DNA of 64,000 bases from Paenibacillus periandrae (GTDB taxonomy: Bacteria > Bacillota > Bacilli > Paenibacillales > NBRC-103111): contig NZ_JAJNMU010000037.1 of NCBI RefSeq assembly GCF_022458865.1, positions 1-64,000 of the forward strand. The letters are read 5' to 3'. The translations under genes were made by a program, and so were the position numbers. The notes beneath the pieces are model-generated. The model did not search any database. It saw nothing but the letters and a program-made list of their open reading frames with translations, and was not told where the DNA came from. Of this stretch, positions 1 to 7,756 are shown piece after piece. How positions within the stretch are numbered: position 1 is the first letter of the stretch; each line of letters starts with the position of its first letter.

Positions 1-116
1 TATTGGCGGGATGGTTTCAGGATACTTGGTTCCGTCATTCCCATCCTCGGTCGTAAAGTTGAGATTACTCGTGTAATCTCCTGCTTTTCGCACTATGTGG
101 TGCTTATAGCAGAACT

Positions 117-138
117 TGTCGTACTTCCTCGTTAGCTG
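117..138 (-). repeat. Cassette-type repeat, start portion, behind first GNAT gene
   Basis: Read on the minus strand, this site begins CAGCTAACGAGGAAGTACGAC a few bases after the stop codon of the acetyltransferase at 146. It resembles the opening part (TAACG..AAC.ATAG) of the repeat units found behind other genes in the first 8 kb. The match is weaker than for the other copies, and any hairpin half would lie toward or beyond the left window edge. Confidence 0.4.
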
Positions 139-145
139 AATCATG

Positions 146-619
146 CTAAGTTATAAGCAACTTGAATTTTTGACGTTTCCCTCCTTCTGGACCGTTTGGA
201 ATCATTTCCGCTAAGGGAACAAATCCAAATTTCTGATAGAGTTTTCTCGCTGGTTGACCATCTGGTGTATCTTCACCAAATGTAATAACTGATACTTCTG
301 CTGGAACCTCCACAAGTTTCAAGACATGTCTGAGCAGCGCTGCTGCGATTCCTTTGTTTCTCGCATGAGATGAAACTGATAGCCATCCAATCTTGTAGCT
401 TGGGGCTTTTGATGAAGAAAATAATACTCCGCCGAGTAAGCGAGAACCTGGTAACCCATCTTTTTCCCGCACGCAAAACGCAGATTGTTGATTTATATTT
501 TTCTCTAGTGCCTGAAAAAACATTGGGTCATCTACCATCGGACCAAAAAGATATTCGACTTCAGAAGCTAGTTCTAACCATCCGTTCAAGTCATCTTTTG
601 TTGCGTTCACAACCTTCAT
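146..619 (-). CDS. GNAT family N-acetyltransferase
   Basis: A GCN5-related acetyltransferase of about 157 residues, expected to move an acetyl group from acetyl-CoA to an amine of unknown identity in the cytoplasm. The acetyl-CoA pyrophosphate-binding motif A is visible as ARNKGIAAALL, and the C-terminal ARKLYQKFGF segment matches motif B. I chose the internal ATG (MKVVNATKDD) because AAGGAG lies 8 bases before it; the reading frame is open about 14 codons further upstream. It is the first of three unrelated GNAT genes in the same orientation, each with its own intergenic repeat. The substrate cannot be predicted. Confidence 0.85.
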   Translation of the reverse strand: MKVVNATKDDLNGWLELASEVEYLFGPMVDDPMFFQALEKNINQQSAFCVREKDGLPGSRLLGGVLFSSSKAPSYKIGWLSVSSHARNKGIAAALLRHVLKLVEVPAEVSVITFGEDTPDGQPARKLYQKFGFVPLAEMIPNGPEGGKRQKFKLLIT

Positions 620-676
620 GACTAAACGCTCCTTCAGCTTTTTTACAATATAGTACCACATATTGGGATTAAACTG

Positions 677-760
677 CCAGTTAGCTGAGAAGGCTGCCGA
701 TCAATTGATTTTTGCAGCCTTCACTTGTTGTTTATTGAGCTATAGTTCTTCGTTAACGAA
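677..760 (-). repeat. Cassette-type palindromic repeat between two GNAT genes
   Basis: On the minus strand this runs TTCGTTAACGAAGAACTATAG, then about 20 bases, then a hairpin with arms AAGGCTGC/GCAGCCTT (690-697 and 714-721), then CTCAGCTAACTGG. It begins just after the stop of the upstream acetyltransferase. The TAACG..GAACTATAG opening is shared with units behind other genes at 6.3 kb and, more loosely, 4.2 kb and 1.4 kb. It could double as a terminator, although no strong T-run follows the hairpin. Confidence 0.7.
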
Positions 761-767
761 AAAAGCA

Positions 768-1217
768 TTAAAGTATAGCAATAAATCCAGTTTTCACACC
801 CTTCTTAAACCCAGCTTTTTCATAAAATTGAAGAGTTTCTTCTTCTTTGGATCCTGTTTGAAGCATTACTTTATAACAGTTTCGGTCTTTTGCAAATTCT
901 AAAGCTTTATGCAGTACCCTTTTTCCGTATCCTTTGCGTCTATGTCCATTATGAGTGACGACATTCTCGACTAAGCCATAGGGACGTGCATTTCGTGTCA
1001 AATTTAATATAACTACAAGAACACAAGATGCAACTAAAAGACCGTCCTTTTCAGCAACAATGTAGTACATATTGGGATTAGTATAAATCTGCTCCCATAG
1101 CGGGGCAATTTCATTATGATCTAACTTAGGGTCGTCTTTATTTAAGTGCTTGTATAAATCTAATAATTGTGGCAATTCTTCCGGTAATATTGTTCTAATG
1201 ATTACATCATTGTTCAA
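768..1217 (-). CDS. GNAT family N-acetyltransferase
   Basis: A single-domain acetyltransferase of about 149 residues. Motif A reads GHRRKGYGKRVL after a strand carrying VENVVTH, and the end contains the usual LQFYEKAGFKK segment. The frame opens at a GTG at 1226, but GGAAGTG stands about 5 bases before a TTG at 1217, so TTG looks like the better start. Its neighbours are unrelated single genes, so the context gives no substrate. It is flanked on both sides by the palindromic repeats of this region. Confidence 0.82.
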   Translation of the reverse strand: MNNDVIIRTILPEELPQLLDLYKHLNKDDPKLDHNEIAPLWEQIYTNPNMYYIVAEKDGLLVASCVLVVILNLTRNARPYGLVENVVTHNGHRRKGYGKRVLHKALEFAKDRNCYKVMLQTGSKEEETLQFYEKAGFKKGVKTGFIAIL

Positions 1218-1380
1218 ATAGTTCACTTCCTATTTTGTATTATTGTTGCTCCTATACTCCGAGTTGATCTTATGCTTGTTTCCATCATCTAATTCATCCA
1301 TCTAAAATCCGCGACCCCTGAAAGCCTAGAGAAGAAGTTCGATATCAGATCCAAAAATCCTGTAATGTTGAAAAAATCTA

Positions 1381-1463
1381 CTCGTTACTTCAATGCAGAA
1401 AGAGAGCAGTTGTAGCAACTGTCTGCTCCCTTGGTACGTTCAATTATCGTTTCCCGTTACTGG
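1381..1463 (-). repeat. Cassette-type palindromic repeat behind tandem-GNAT gene
   Basis: On the minus strand the unit reads CAGTAACGGGAAACGATAAT, then a hairpin with arms near GAGCAGACAGTTG/CAACTGCTCTC (1402-1430), then CATTGAAGTAACGAG. This is the same three-part layout as the units at 0.7, 2.8 and 7.7 kb, with a different hairpin core. It lies in the 426-base gap 1218-1643; I see no gene in the rest of that gap. Confidence 0.65.
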
Positions 1464-1643
1464 TGATTTATAAGAGAAAGATTGGTTTCAATATCTGAGG
1501 TTTCTTGATTCACGTCTACAGAATACAGATAAATTAATTAACACTGGTGCTGCACCTTAAAAAAATTAAAGAACGGCGCCTCTCTTTAGTTTTGTCTTTT
1601 TTAGATGTTACTGCGAGATGAATTTTCATGGTAGTTGAACGAT

Positions 1644-2573
1644 TTATAGCTCTCGAAGATACCGCACTTCTTCCGATACTTCTTTGAAGCCAACCGAGTG
1701 ATATAAAGATAGCGCGGATTTATTGGCCGTCTCAACTTGTAGTTCTGCGAACGCGCATCCATGATCTTTGAGATAGGTGAGCGCATGAGAGAGTAAATGC
1801 TTTGCAATTCCTTGTTTCCGCCAAGGTGCTCTGACAAATACATCTTCAATGATTCCATCTCCATCTTCATCTATCCAAGTCATAACGCTTCCTACTAAGG
1901 TAGCATTCTCCCTTACAACAAAAGCAGTCCACTCAGAATGTTTCTGGTTCTCTTTTAACCGCTTGAGCCCAATTGGTGCCTCCGGCCAAATCTCCATATC
2001 GATTTTTAAATATTCATTTACGCTCTCCTCCGAAGCCATGTCCCACTGCATACAACGGTAGGGTGCAGTAAGAACCGAGTGTTCATTCGGCTCGGATAAG
2101 TTTCTACGCATCGTATATAAACTCTTCCAGTATTCGAACCCTTTTAATTTGAAATAGTTGTTGTTTTGCTCTTCAGTGGATTGGTTCCCAATGCCAATCA
2201 TCGTTTGATATTCATTAGGTAATGTTTCTTTCAACTTGTATGCCCTATATAACAATTGCTCATAGAGAAGATCATAGATACGATAGTCTTCTTCTCTTTC
2301 CGGAAGGGTCTTCAAATTGAAATAAATATGGTGCTTGTGTTCTTTTGGGCTGCCTAGCGGTATCATAGAAATAACACTAACTTGCCCCTTAGCTATAATT
2401 TGTTTTCCCTCAACCGCAATGAATACATTTGACCAATTATCTTCTTCTCCAACCCACCAGAAAACAGCGTTACCTTTAGATGAAACGGCAAGGTACAACT
2501 CGCCGGTTTGCTGCAAATCGTCCTTTGTAAATCTACGGATTTCAATTTCACTCAAACCACAAATCACCACCAC
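1644..2573 (-). CDS. Two-domain GNAT acetyltransferase
   Basis: About 300 residues, twice the length of a simple GNAT protein. The C-terminal half is a clear catalytic domain: VFVRAPWRKQGIAKHLL is motif A and SALSLYHSVGFKEV is motif B. The N-terminal half starts with a GNAT-like strand-helix (IEIRRFTKDDLQQTGELY) but has no clear acetyl-CoA loop, so it is probably a degenerate second domain, as in many tandem GNATs. The frame opens at GTG codons; a TTG at about 2555 preceded by GGTGGTG is an alternative start. Target unknown. Confidence 0.8.
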   Translation of the reverse strand: MVVICGLSEIEIRRFTKDDLQQTGELYLAVSSKGNAVFWWVGEEDNWSNVFIAVEGKQIIAKGQVSVISMIPLGSPKEHKHHIYFNLKTLPEREEDYRIYDLLYEQLLYRAYKLKETLPNEYQTMIGIGNQSTEEQNNNYFKLKGFEYWKSLYTMRRNLSEPNEHSVLTAPYRCMQWDMASEESVNEYLKIDMEIWPEAPIGLKRLKENQKHSEWTAFVVRENATLVGSVMTWIDEDGDGIIEDVFVRAPWRKQGIAKHLLSHALTYLKDHGCAFAELQVETANKSALSLYHSVGFKEVSEEVRYLREL

Positions 2574-2730
2574 TTATTATTAACTACCCCAAAAGTTCAA
2601 CAGTAGTATTTTATATTTTATTATCTTATTGATACTTCGTATGGTAATGAATAATTATAATCATCTTCAGTTATGCACTATCGAGCCTTACAATACCCAC
2701 TTACAAAGGCGGCGATCACTCCACTATCCT

Positions 2731-2842
2731 CCCGTTAACGTAATGGGGGCTGCCGATCGTGTTGGCAGCCTCGTCCTGGTGTTATTGTGCTAACGTATCC
2801 GTTACTTCAATAGGCTGCAGTTCAATTCCGGCAGCCTCTTCC
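2731..2842 (-). repeat. Two tandem cassette-type palindromic repeats
   Basis: Two hairpins lie in a row: AGGCTGC/GCAGCCT (2812-2838) and GGCTGCC/GGCAGCC (2748-2770). On the minus strand the first is followed by ATTGAAGTAACGG and the second by CATTACGTTAACGG. The piece after the second hairpin recurs almost unchanged at 6.95 kb. These fill the 438-base gap 2574-3011 together with a terminator; I see no gene here. Confidence 0.7.
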
Positions 2843-2957
2843 TTTTAGTAGGTATGAGAAATTTAACTTTCAGGATATAGTGCTGTCGATAAGTACCGTT
2901 CTCCGGCATCGTTCCCCCCCAGATAGAACAGGAGAATCAGCTGGTCAAATAAAACGC

Positions 2958-2999
2958 CAATATAAAACGGCCGCCGGCTCTCAAAGCCAGTCGGCCGTT
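2958..2999 (-). terminator. Rho-independent terminator of the ArsR/AHSA1 pair
   Basis: An inverted repeat with arms near AACGGCCG/CGGCCGTT (2966-2999) is followed on the minus strand by TTTTATATT. It starts about 12 bases after the stop codon at 3012, as expected for the end of this two-gene unit. Confidence 0.75.
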
Positions 3000-3011
3000 C
3001 CCCTATCTCCT

Positions 3012-3527
3012 TTACTTGACCTCATTCAGACGCTCTTCCAGACGGTCCCACGTTTCGGTGACGCCTTGCAGCATGCCCATATCCATGACGGTCTCGAGGG
3101 CCTCCGCCGACACATATTCAGCACGGTTGACCAGCTTCGTTTTGCCGCCCAGATCGATGAATTCCAGCGTGACCTCGGTCGAGGGCATGGACTCATTCGT
3201 ATTGCCTTCGGCATCCGAGAAGGAATCGACTAAGACGATCTTCTCCGGCTCAACGATTTCCTTATAAACCGCTTTGCCCCAAGATTCCATGCCGAAAAAT
3301 TGACCTTGGTTCTCATCGACGCACTTCATGCAGAAGTGCCAAACGCCGCCCACCTGGAAATCGAGATTGCAAATCGGAAGATCCCAGCCTCTTGGCCCCC
3401 ACCAGCGTTTCAGATGGTCCGGCTCTTTGAACATCTTGAAAACGAGATCGCGCGGTGCATCGAAGACGCGCTCCAGCACCAGCACCCGATCATTCTCTAC
3501 CCTCGAAAGCATTTCGTTGTTGGACAT
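3012..3527 (-). CDS. AHSA1/SRPBCC domain protein
   Basis: A protein of about 171 residues with the Aha1-type START-like fold (SRPBCC). Family marks are VFDAPRDLVFKMFKEP near the N-terminus, the HLKRWWGPRGW segment, and a C-terminal TWDRLEERL helix. Proteins of this type in Firmicutes are often encoded directly behind an ArsR repressor, as here with a 31-base gap, and are thought to bind small hydrophobic ligands. The start was set at the ATG with GGGAGGAATTACA before it. It has no predicted catalytic residues. The ligand and role are unknown. Confidence 0.85.
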   Translation of the reverse strand: MSNNEMLSRVENDRVLVLERVFDAPRDLVFKMFKEPDHLKRWWGPRGWDLPICNLDFQVGGVWHFCMKCVDENQGQFFGMESWGKAVYKEIVEPEKIVLVDSFSDAEGNTNESMPSTEVTLEFIDLGGKTKLVNRAEYVSAEALETVMDMGMLQGVTETWDRLEERLNEVK

Positions 3528-3558
3528 TGTAATTCCTCCCACTATCAATTTGAATGAT

Positions 3559-3903
3559 CTATGAATGATTCTTGTTTTGCAGATCTCGCAAGTATTCGTC
3601 CAGATTGTCGAATCTTTCTTTCATGACGCGCTGGAAGGACTTCACCCAAGAATCCAGCGCTTGGAAGGGCTCGGGCCGCAGCTTGTAAATTCGGCGGTTG
3701 GCCTCGGCCTGCACTTCCACAATCCCGTTGTCGCTAAGCACCTTTAGATGCTTCGAGGCTTGGGGCTGCCGCAGTCCCAACCGGTCGGCGATTTCCCCAA
3801 CGGTCAGGGGACCGTCGCGCAGGAGTTCAACGATATGCATGCGATTCGGTTCGGCCAAAGCGCTTAATGTCGTCATATCCATGCCTGGGTTCTTCCCTGA
3901 CAT
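3559..3903 (-). CDS. ArsR/SmtB family transcriptional repressor
   Basis: A winged-helix regulator of about 114 residues. The helix-turn-helix is GEIADRLGLRQPQASKHLKVL, followed by the wing with VQAEANRRIYKLRPEP. It lacks the CxC metal site of classical ArsR and belongs to the group that sits upstream of AHSA1 genes, probably sensing a ligand through its partner or a stress signal. An ATG at 3903 with AGGTGA five bases before it is the likely start; a GTG three codons earlier is possible. It probably controls its own two-gene unit. Confidence 0.87.
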   Translation of the reverse strand: MSGKNPGMDMTTLSALAEPNRMHIVELLRDGPLTVGEIADRLGLRQPQASKHLKVLSDNGIVEVQAEANRRIYKLRPEPFQALDSWVKSFQRVMKERFDNLDEYLRDLQNKNHS

Positions 3904-4135
3904 GATGCTCACCTCATGTAATCAGTGTCTTCTTATCGGCCCATCCTCCTTCATCACTATGGGTCAACTTTTGGTTGAATTAAATATACCGCAAAAGGAA
4001 TATATCTGTAAAGGAATATTCAAAAAAAATAAAATGGCACCGGTTCAGTGCCGATATCAGAAATCCGTCATTGAAGATAACCCGTTCAACGCCTAGGTTA
4101 GTACATATGTACAAATCCCTATATTTTGTGAGGAT

Positions 4136-4168
4136 GTTACCCGCGGTGTCTACAAAAACCGCGTTAAC
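4136..4168. repeat. 33-bp inverted repeat with GTTAAC-type ends
   Basis: The sequence has ends GTTAC and GTTAAC and arms CCGCGGT/ACCGCG around a 10-base loop. It lies in the 338-base gap 3913-4250, about 80 bases beyond the methyltransferase stop codon, where the array layout would put the distal half of a repeat unit. It could also be a terminator (TTTTTG in the loop, no T-run after). I see no gene in this gap. Confidence 0.5.
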
Positions 4169-4230
4169 GCATCAAACAGACAGAAAAGCCCTATTTTACC
4201 ACTTCCCCCTTTCTTGCGAACAAATACCCT

Positions 4231-4260
4231 TTATTCAGCTATCGTTTCCGTTAGTTCAAC
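4231..4260 (-). repeat. Cassette-type repeat start overlapping methyltransferase stop codon
   Basis: Minus-strand sequence GAACTAACGGAAACGATAGC matches the opening part of the repeat units at 1.4, 0.7 and 6.3 kb. The TAA of this motif is the stop codon of the methyltransferase gene, so the repeat begins inside the gene end. Confidence 0.6.
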
Positions 4261-5141
4261 GACTTGACAGTGTAGTGTACATACCAAAAGCTTTTACCAC
4301 AGAAGATTTTTAATTCTTCTGTAATGGGTTCGAAAAACTCAAACAGTTCATTGTAGGTATAGTAATTCTTAAGAATTTCGTATTTAGAACCATCGGCCAG
4401 TTCTCTTATTTTATATGTATCCTCACTGTTATCTTTGGTTATGAGCTCTCCGCCCCTGCCCTCTACATAGACATTGTCCGCCATAAAAACCTTTGCACCA
4501 GGTTGCAGTTTATTATGAAACCCAGTCAAGAAATCCTCAATTTTGTTTTTCGGAATATGCGAAAACCAGAAGTTTGCAAGCCCAAAATCAAAATCGTTTT
4601 CCAGTTGCCCCAAATTGTATGCATCCCCGACAATAAAATCGACTTTGGTACGCGGTAAGCCTTTATCATGAGCAATTTGAATCACTTCTGGTCTAATATC
4701 TAACCCCACTATGTGATGGGCAACTTCAGATACTACTTGAGTCCAATATCCAGTCCCGCAAGCGACTTCTAGAACATTTCGGTCTTTCACTACCGTCTTC
4801 AAAATTGTAGTAAGTAGAGAAAGTTCTTGCTGATACTCGGGGTCTTCTCGATGATATACCTTCTCATACTCAAAAGCGCGGGCTCCATAGTATTCTTGCA
4901 TGACTGAGTTCTCCGACCTTAATGTCTTTAGCGTCTCTGAAAATAAGTTCTTTTGTCTGGAATTTACTAAGTCTGCAAATATGTTTCCTCCGTTAGATTT
5001 GTAATTGGACAATAATCCGTGAGTAGCCATAACGATTAGTTGGGTCATCGAAAGCCCAGTTTCGTATGCCATTTGTTCTAAATCGGATTTCACCTTCTCT
5101 GGTAAATAAACGGAAAACCTTTTTGTCTTGTCGTCGACCAA
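4251..5141 (-). CDS. Methyltransferase with N-terminal ribbon-helix-helix domain
   Basis: A 296-residue protein with two parts. Residues 8-45 (KRFSVYLPEKVKSDLEQMA, then GLSMTQLIVMATHGLL) look like an Arc/MetJ/CopG-type ribbon-helix-helix DNA-binding domain. Residues 80-290 are a class I SAM-dependent methyltransferase: motif I is VLEVACGTGYW, motif II acidic residue is in IVGLDIRP, and FIVGDAYN is motif III. The start is TTG with GGGGAGGTG five bases before it. A perfect 10-bp-arm palindrome lies in its promoter (5171-5195), which suggests self-regulation. The substrate could be a small molecule; nothing points to DNA or rRNA. The fusion is unusual. Confidence 0.8.
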   Translation of the reverse strand: MVDDKTKRFSVYLPEKVKSDLEQMAYETGLSMTQLIVMATHGLLSNYKSNGGNIFADLVNSRQKNLFSETLKTLRSENSVMQEYYGARAFEYEKVYHREDPEYQQELSLLTTILKTVVKDRNVLEVACGTGYWTQVVSEVAHHIVGLDIRPEVIQIAHDKGLPRTKVDFIVGDAYNLGQLENDFDFGLANFWFSHIPKNKIEDFLTGFHNKLQPGAKVFMADNVYVEGRGGELITKDNSEDTYKIRELADGSKYEILKNYYTYNELFEFFEPITEELKIFCGKSFWYVHYTVKSLN

Positions 5142-5170
5142 TGTTACACCTCCCCAAATATATCCATAAA

Positions 5171-5195
5171 AAATAACACATATTTTGTGTTATTT
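5171..5195. promoter_or_regulatory. Palindromic operator candidate upstream of the RHH-methyltransferase
   Basis: Perfect inverted repeat AAATAACACA - 5 bases - TGTGTTATTT, about 30 bases upstream of the TTG start. On the minus strand it overlaps a plausible promoter spacer (TTGAAA, 17 bases, TATTTT). AT-rich short palindromes of this kind fit ribbon-helix-helix binding, and the adjacent gene encodes such a domain. Confidence 0.6.
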
Positions 5196-5215
5196 CAATA
5201 CAAAAAGTGTGCTAT

Positions 5216-5649
5216 AAAATTTTGTTCAATGTACTGCCGATTGCATGGCTCGTTAAGCAATCCTGCCCGTCCCTCGGTTTTAAGGGTTTTTCTCACGTAT
5301 GCTCACTCACTCGCAGGATTTTAGCACCTATTGGAATGACGAATACTCGGAAAACAAGCTTATATAAGCATTGGGTTCATTTTTGGGGCATGCGGGAACA
5401 GAAGGAACGTATAAACCATTTCCCTCAGGCTCACTCTACTGCACACCAACTCCACAAATGCCTTGGATGTTCACCATCCCATGGCTCTACGGGTCTTGGC
5501 CCTTACATTCCATCGTCATACCTATCCAAGGTGTGGAGACCGATTGCGTTTAGCGGACGGGTCTAAGCCCTTTTCGGGCAGGAACTCGGTTCTCCGTGCT
5601 TTCTTTGTTAAATCCTGCGAATGAGTCAATCTATGTGGTATTCCATGTC
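5216..5649 (-). mobile_element. Non-coding end of an IS110-family remnant
   Basis: About 430 bases downstream of the transposase fragment without a convincing reading frame. In the IS1111 group of IS110 elements the structured bridge RNA is encoded downstream of the transposase, so this stretch could hold one. Assignment to that group, and the exact end of the element, are not shown by the sequence. Nothing else is visible here apart from the methyltransferase promoter at its right border. Confidence 0.4.
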
Positions 5650-6250
5650 TTATGCAGCTTGAGTAATGACGTGACTTGCTTTTTCGGGCGAAAATGTTTC
5701 TCCTCGTTGAATGATGCTGATCAGGATTCGAGCCATTTTTCCTAGACGTTTAAATACGGATTGTTGCTTCTTCATATGCTTAACTTTAATGTTTTTCTCA
5801 TGTAGCTCTCGAAAGACAGGATTGATTCCTATGAGCTGTATGGTTGCGAGAAACAGATATTTACGTAAGGTAGAATCTCCACGTTTCGATATAACAATCT
5901 GCCCCTTCCGTTTTCCCGACATACTTTCGGCCAGATTAAGACCGGCCTTTCGCAATAACTGACGTCCATGCGCATACTGTCTAAGGTCACCGGCACCAGC
6001 CAAAATTGCTGCAACAAAGATGGGACCAAGCCCCTTAATGGATCGAAGTTGACTTGCCATAGGAATCTCGCTAAGTAATGCCAGGATTTGTTTCTGCATC
6101 ACCTCTAACACATCCACAATACGTTCGTATTCTGAGATTAGCCGACCTAAATCTTGTTTTGCTTCGTCCAATGCCGTAATGTCTCCTACGCTCCGCTTGT
6201 GCTCCTTTTTTGACAAAGACCATTTCTTAGGTCCTACAGGAAGGTTCAAT
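5650..6250 (-). pseudogene. IS110-family transposase, N-terminally truncated
   Basis: Roughly 200 residues of the C-terminal Transposase_20 part: IKGLGPIFVAAILAGAGDL is the helix-hairpin-helix-like core, followed by LRKAGLNLAESMSGKRKGQ and KRGDSTLRKYLF. Full IS110 transposases are about 320-420 residues and begin with a DEDD (RuvC-like) catalytic domain. That domain is absent, so the gene cannot be active. The 5' truncation falls at about 6250, directly against the hairpin that ends the next gene, so the element probably lost its left part by deletion. Confidence 0.85.
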
Positions 6251-6255
6251 GGAAA

Positions 6256-6303
6256 AGAGGAGCTGCCACGTAACAAGCTCCTCCACTATAGTTCTGCGTT
6301 AGC
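6256..6303 (-). repeat. Cassette-type repeat and terminator behind kinase gene
   Basis: The minus strand reads CTCAGCTAACGCAGAACTATAG and then a hairpin GAGGAGC...GCTCCTC followed by TTTT. The TAA of CTAACG is the stop codon of the kinase gene. It shares its opening with the units at 0.75 and 4.24 kb and works well as a rho-independent terminator. Confidence 0.7.
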
Positions 6304-6859
6304 TGAGCGAAGTGCCAATATTACTGATTGTTTTAATTTTTTGAATTACTTCTGTAATCTCCTCTTGATTCTTAATAACAAATAAATGATCTACTTCGTC
6401 TTCGGTTGGTTCATCCAGTTTCGACTTTTCTTGTCGTTCTAACACTTCCATAAAGCTCGACGCACTTCGAAAGATAGCTTTACTCCTCTGTGATTGTTCT
6501 ATACGTTCTTTCAAAACTTCAATTGGTGATTCAAAATAGACAATTATACTTTTAAATCCTTTATCATAAAAATACCTGAGGACATTTGATCGAGCTGGTT
6601 TATTTAGGTTGGAATTACTTAAGATGAGGTCAAAATTACTTTGCTCTGTAGCATACTCAACAATTGCATTCGTTACGGTGAATTTCAAAGTATTCTGCCC
6701 TTCTTTCGGTCGTAGCTTCTTATAGTGTTTATTTATAAATTCTGCGTGGTTGTCCTGATCTATCACAACAGCTTGTTGTAATATAGATTCTAAATTATTA
6801 GCAAACGTCGTTTTTCCACTATGTGTCTTTCCAACTGTCATGATCAAAAGACGGTTCAT
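6299..6859 (-). CDS. P-loop ATP-binding kinase-like protein
   Basis: A 186-residue P-loop NTPase. The Walker A motif is GKTHSGKTT at residues 10-18, after the strand LLIMTV; VVIDQDNH has the layout of a kinase substrate or lid acidic site, and SIIVYFESP precedes a lid-like arginine-rich helix (KERIEQSQRS). It resembles the AAA_33/zeta-toxin-like group of small kinases, which phosphorylate small molecules or sugars. The start ATG has GGAG 8 bases upstream. No antitoxin-like partner is adjacent. The substrate is unknown. Confidence 0.78.
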   Translation of the reverse strand: MNRLLIMTVGKTHSGKTTFANNLESILQQAVVIDQDNHAEFINKHYKKLRPKEGQNTLKFTVTNAIVEYATEQSNFDLILSNSNLNKPARSNVLRYFYDKGFKSIIVYFESPIEVLKERIEQSQRSKAIFRSASSFMEVLERQEKSKLDEPTEDEVDHLFVIKNQEEITEVIQKIKTISNIGTSLS

Positions 6860-6950
6860 AATCTTATCTCCAATCGGTTTATAATTTTTTATTGTAACGA
6901 TATTATCGTTGACTTACTCTTGTATTTTTTAGCCGATCTTTTAGATCGAA

Positions 6951-6986
6951 GTATCCTGACCGTTAACGTAATGGAGGCTGCCGTTA
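6951..6986 (-). repeat. Partial cassette-type repeat
   Basis: The minus strand reads GGCAGCCTCCATTACGTTAACGG, then TCAGGATAC. The same arrangement occurs at 2731-2753 (GGCAGCC, CCCATTACGTTAACGG, GAGGATA). Only one hairpin arm is present, so this is half a unit. It lies about 100 bases upstream of the kinase start codon. Confidence 0.6.
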
Positions 6987-7138
6987 AAAATTCTCTCTTG
7001 TTTCTGATAATATTAGGCTTAGAAGCAACCGTCTCACCAGTTATTAAATGCATCAACCGCGAACCCATAAAAAACCTCCATTGCAGCATATTCTGTGGTT
7101 ATGCTACTGAGCACACGATACAGGTGAATTTATTCACT

Positions 7139-7663
7139 TCAAAACTTAAGAATATCACTTGCTATTATTTCTGTTGTCAACTCACGATTTTCTTCACTCA
7201 GATGATAAAGTCTTATCCCAGATCGTTTCTTTATCTTGTCAATACTCGGATGGCTATCCACACAAATTGTCCCTAAAATAATATGTTTAGAGCTCGAAAT
7301 AACTTCATAGATCATTTCTTCAAATGGAGCGGATATCATTTGCATGAAACCGATCTCGTCAATAACTGTAATCTTCTTTGTATTTAACGATAGGCTCACT
7401 GCCATTAAAGCAATATTTTCAAAAGCATCCACATCAACCCCATATCTCCCTACTCTTACCGAACTTTCACTATCAACACTTGCAATACATACAGTCTCAC
7501 CATTAAGCGTTACGCAATTAAATCCAGTACGATTTGTAGAGTTACGTATTTCTTCAGTGTAAAAACCACCAAAATATTCGGGACCAATTTGTTGAATGAT
7601 TCGCTTTATTGCTGTTGATTTTCCTATTCGAGCTTTACCGGTTAACAAAAAACAAGTTTCCAA
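7139..7663 (-). CDS. THEP1-type nucleoside-triphosphatase
   Basis: A 174-residue P-loop protein of the NTPase_1/THEP1 family, which hydrolyses nucleoside triphosphates to diphosphates. Walker A is LLTGKARIGKST at the N-terminus; GFYTEEIRNS is the typical second family motif; Walker B is ITVIDEIGFM. The length matches the family. The start is TTG with GGGAGAG about 9 bases upstream. It is a single gene in the cassette-like run. The biological role of this family is poorly known. Confidence 0.88.
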   Translation of the reverse strand: METCFLLTGKARIGKSTAIKRIIQQIGPEYFGGFYTEEIRNSTNRTGFNCVTLNGETVCIASVDSESSVRVGRYGVDVDAFENIALMAVSLSLNTKKITVIDEIGFMQMISAPFEEMIYEVISSSKHIILGTICVDSHPSIDKIKKRSGIRLYHLSEENRELTTEIIASDILKF

Positions 7664-7708
7664 CTCTTCACTCTCCCTATATATAAATAAGATAAGGAAA
7701 AAATATTT

Positions 7709-7756
7709 ACTTTAATGAAAAAGCAGACCACCTCCGCAGTCTGCTCTGTTCAACTA
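7709..7756 (-). repeat. Cassette-type repeat and terminator behind phospholipase-like gene
   Basis: On the minus strand AATATAGTTGAAC (containing the TGA stop of the gene at 7750) is followed by a hairpin with arms AGCAGAC/GTCTGCT (7722-7745), TTTTT, and CATTAAAGTAAA. The tail CATTAAAGTAA corresponds to CATTGAAGTAACG in other units. The hairpin plus T-run also makes a good terminator. Confidence 0.65.

Noticed and set aside
1..144. Minus-strand frame of 48 codons running off the left edge, starting MIQLTRKYDKFCYKHH
   Set aside because: It overlaps a cassette-type repeat start, has no ribosome site and no recognisable family, so it is more likely non-coding.
1601..1870. Minus-strand frame of 89 codons inside the tandem GNAT gene
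   Set aside because: It is an out-of-frame shadow of a clear coding region.
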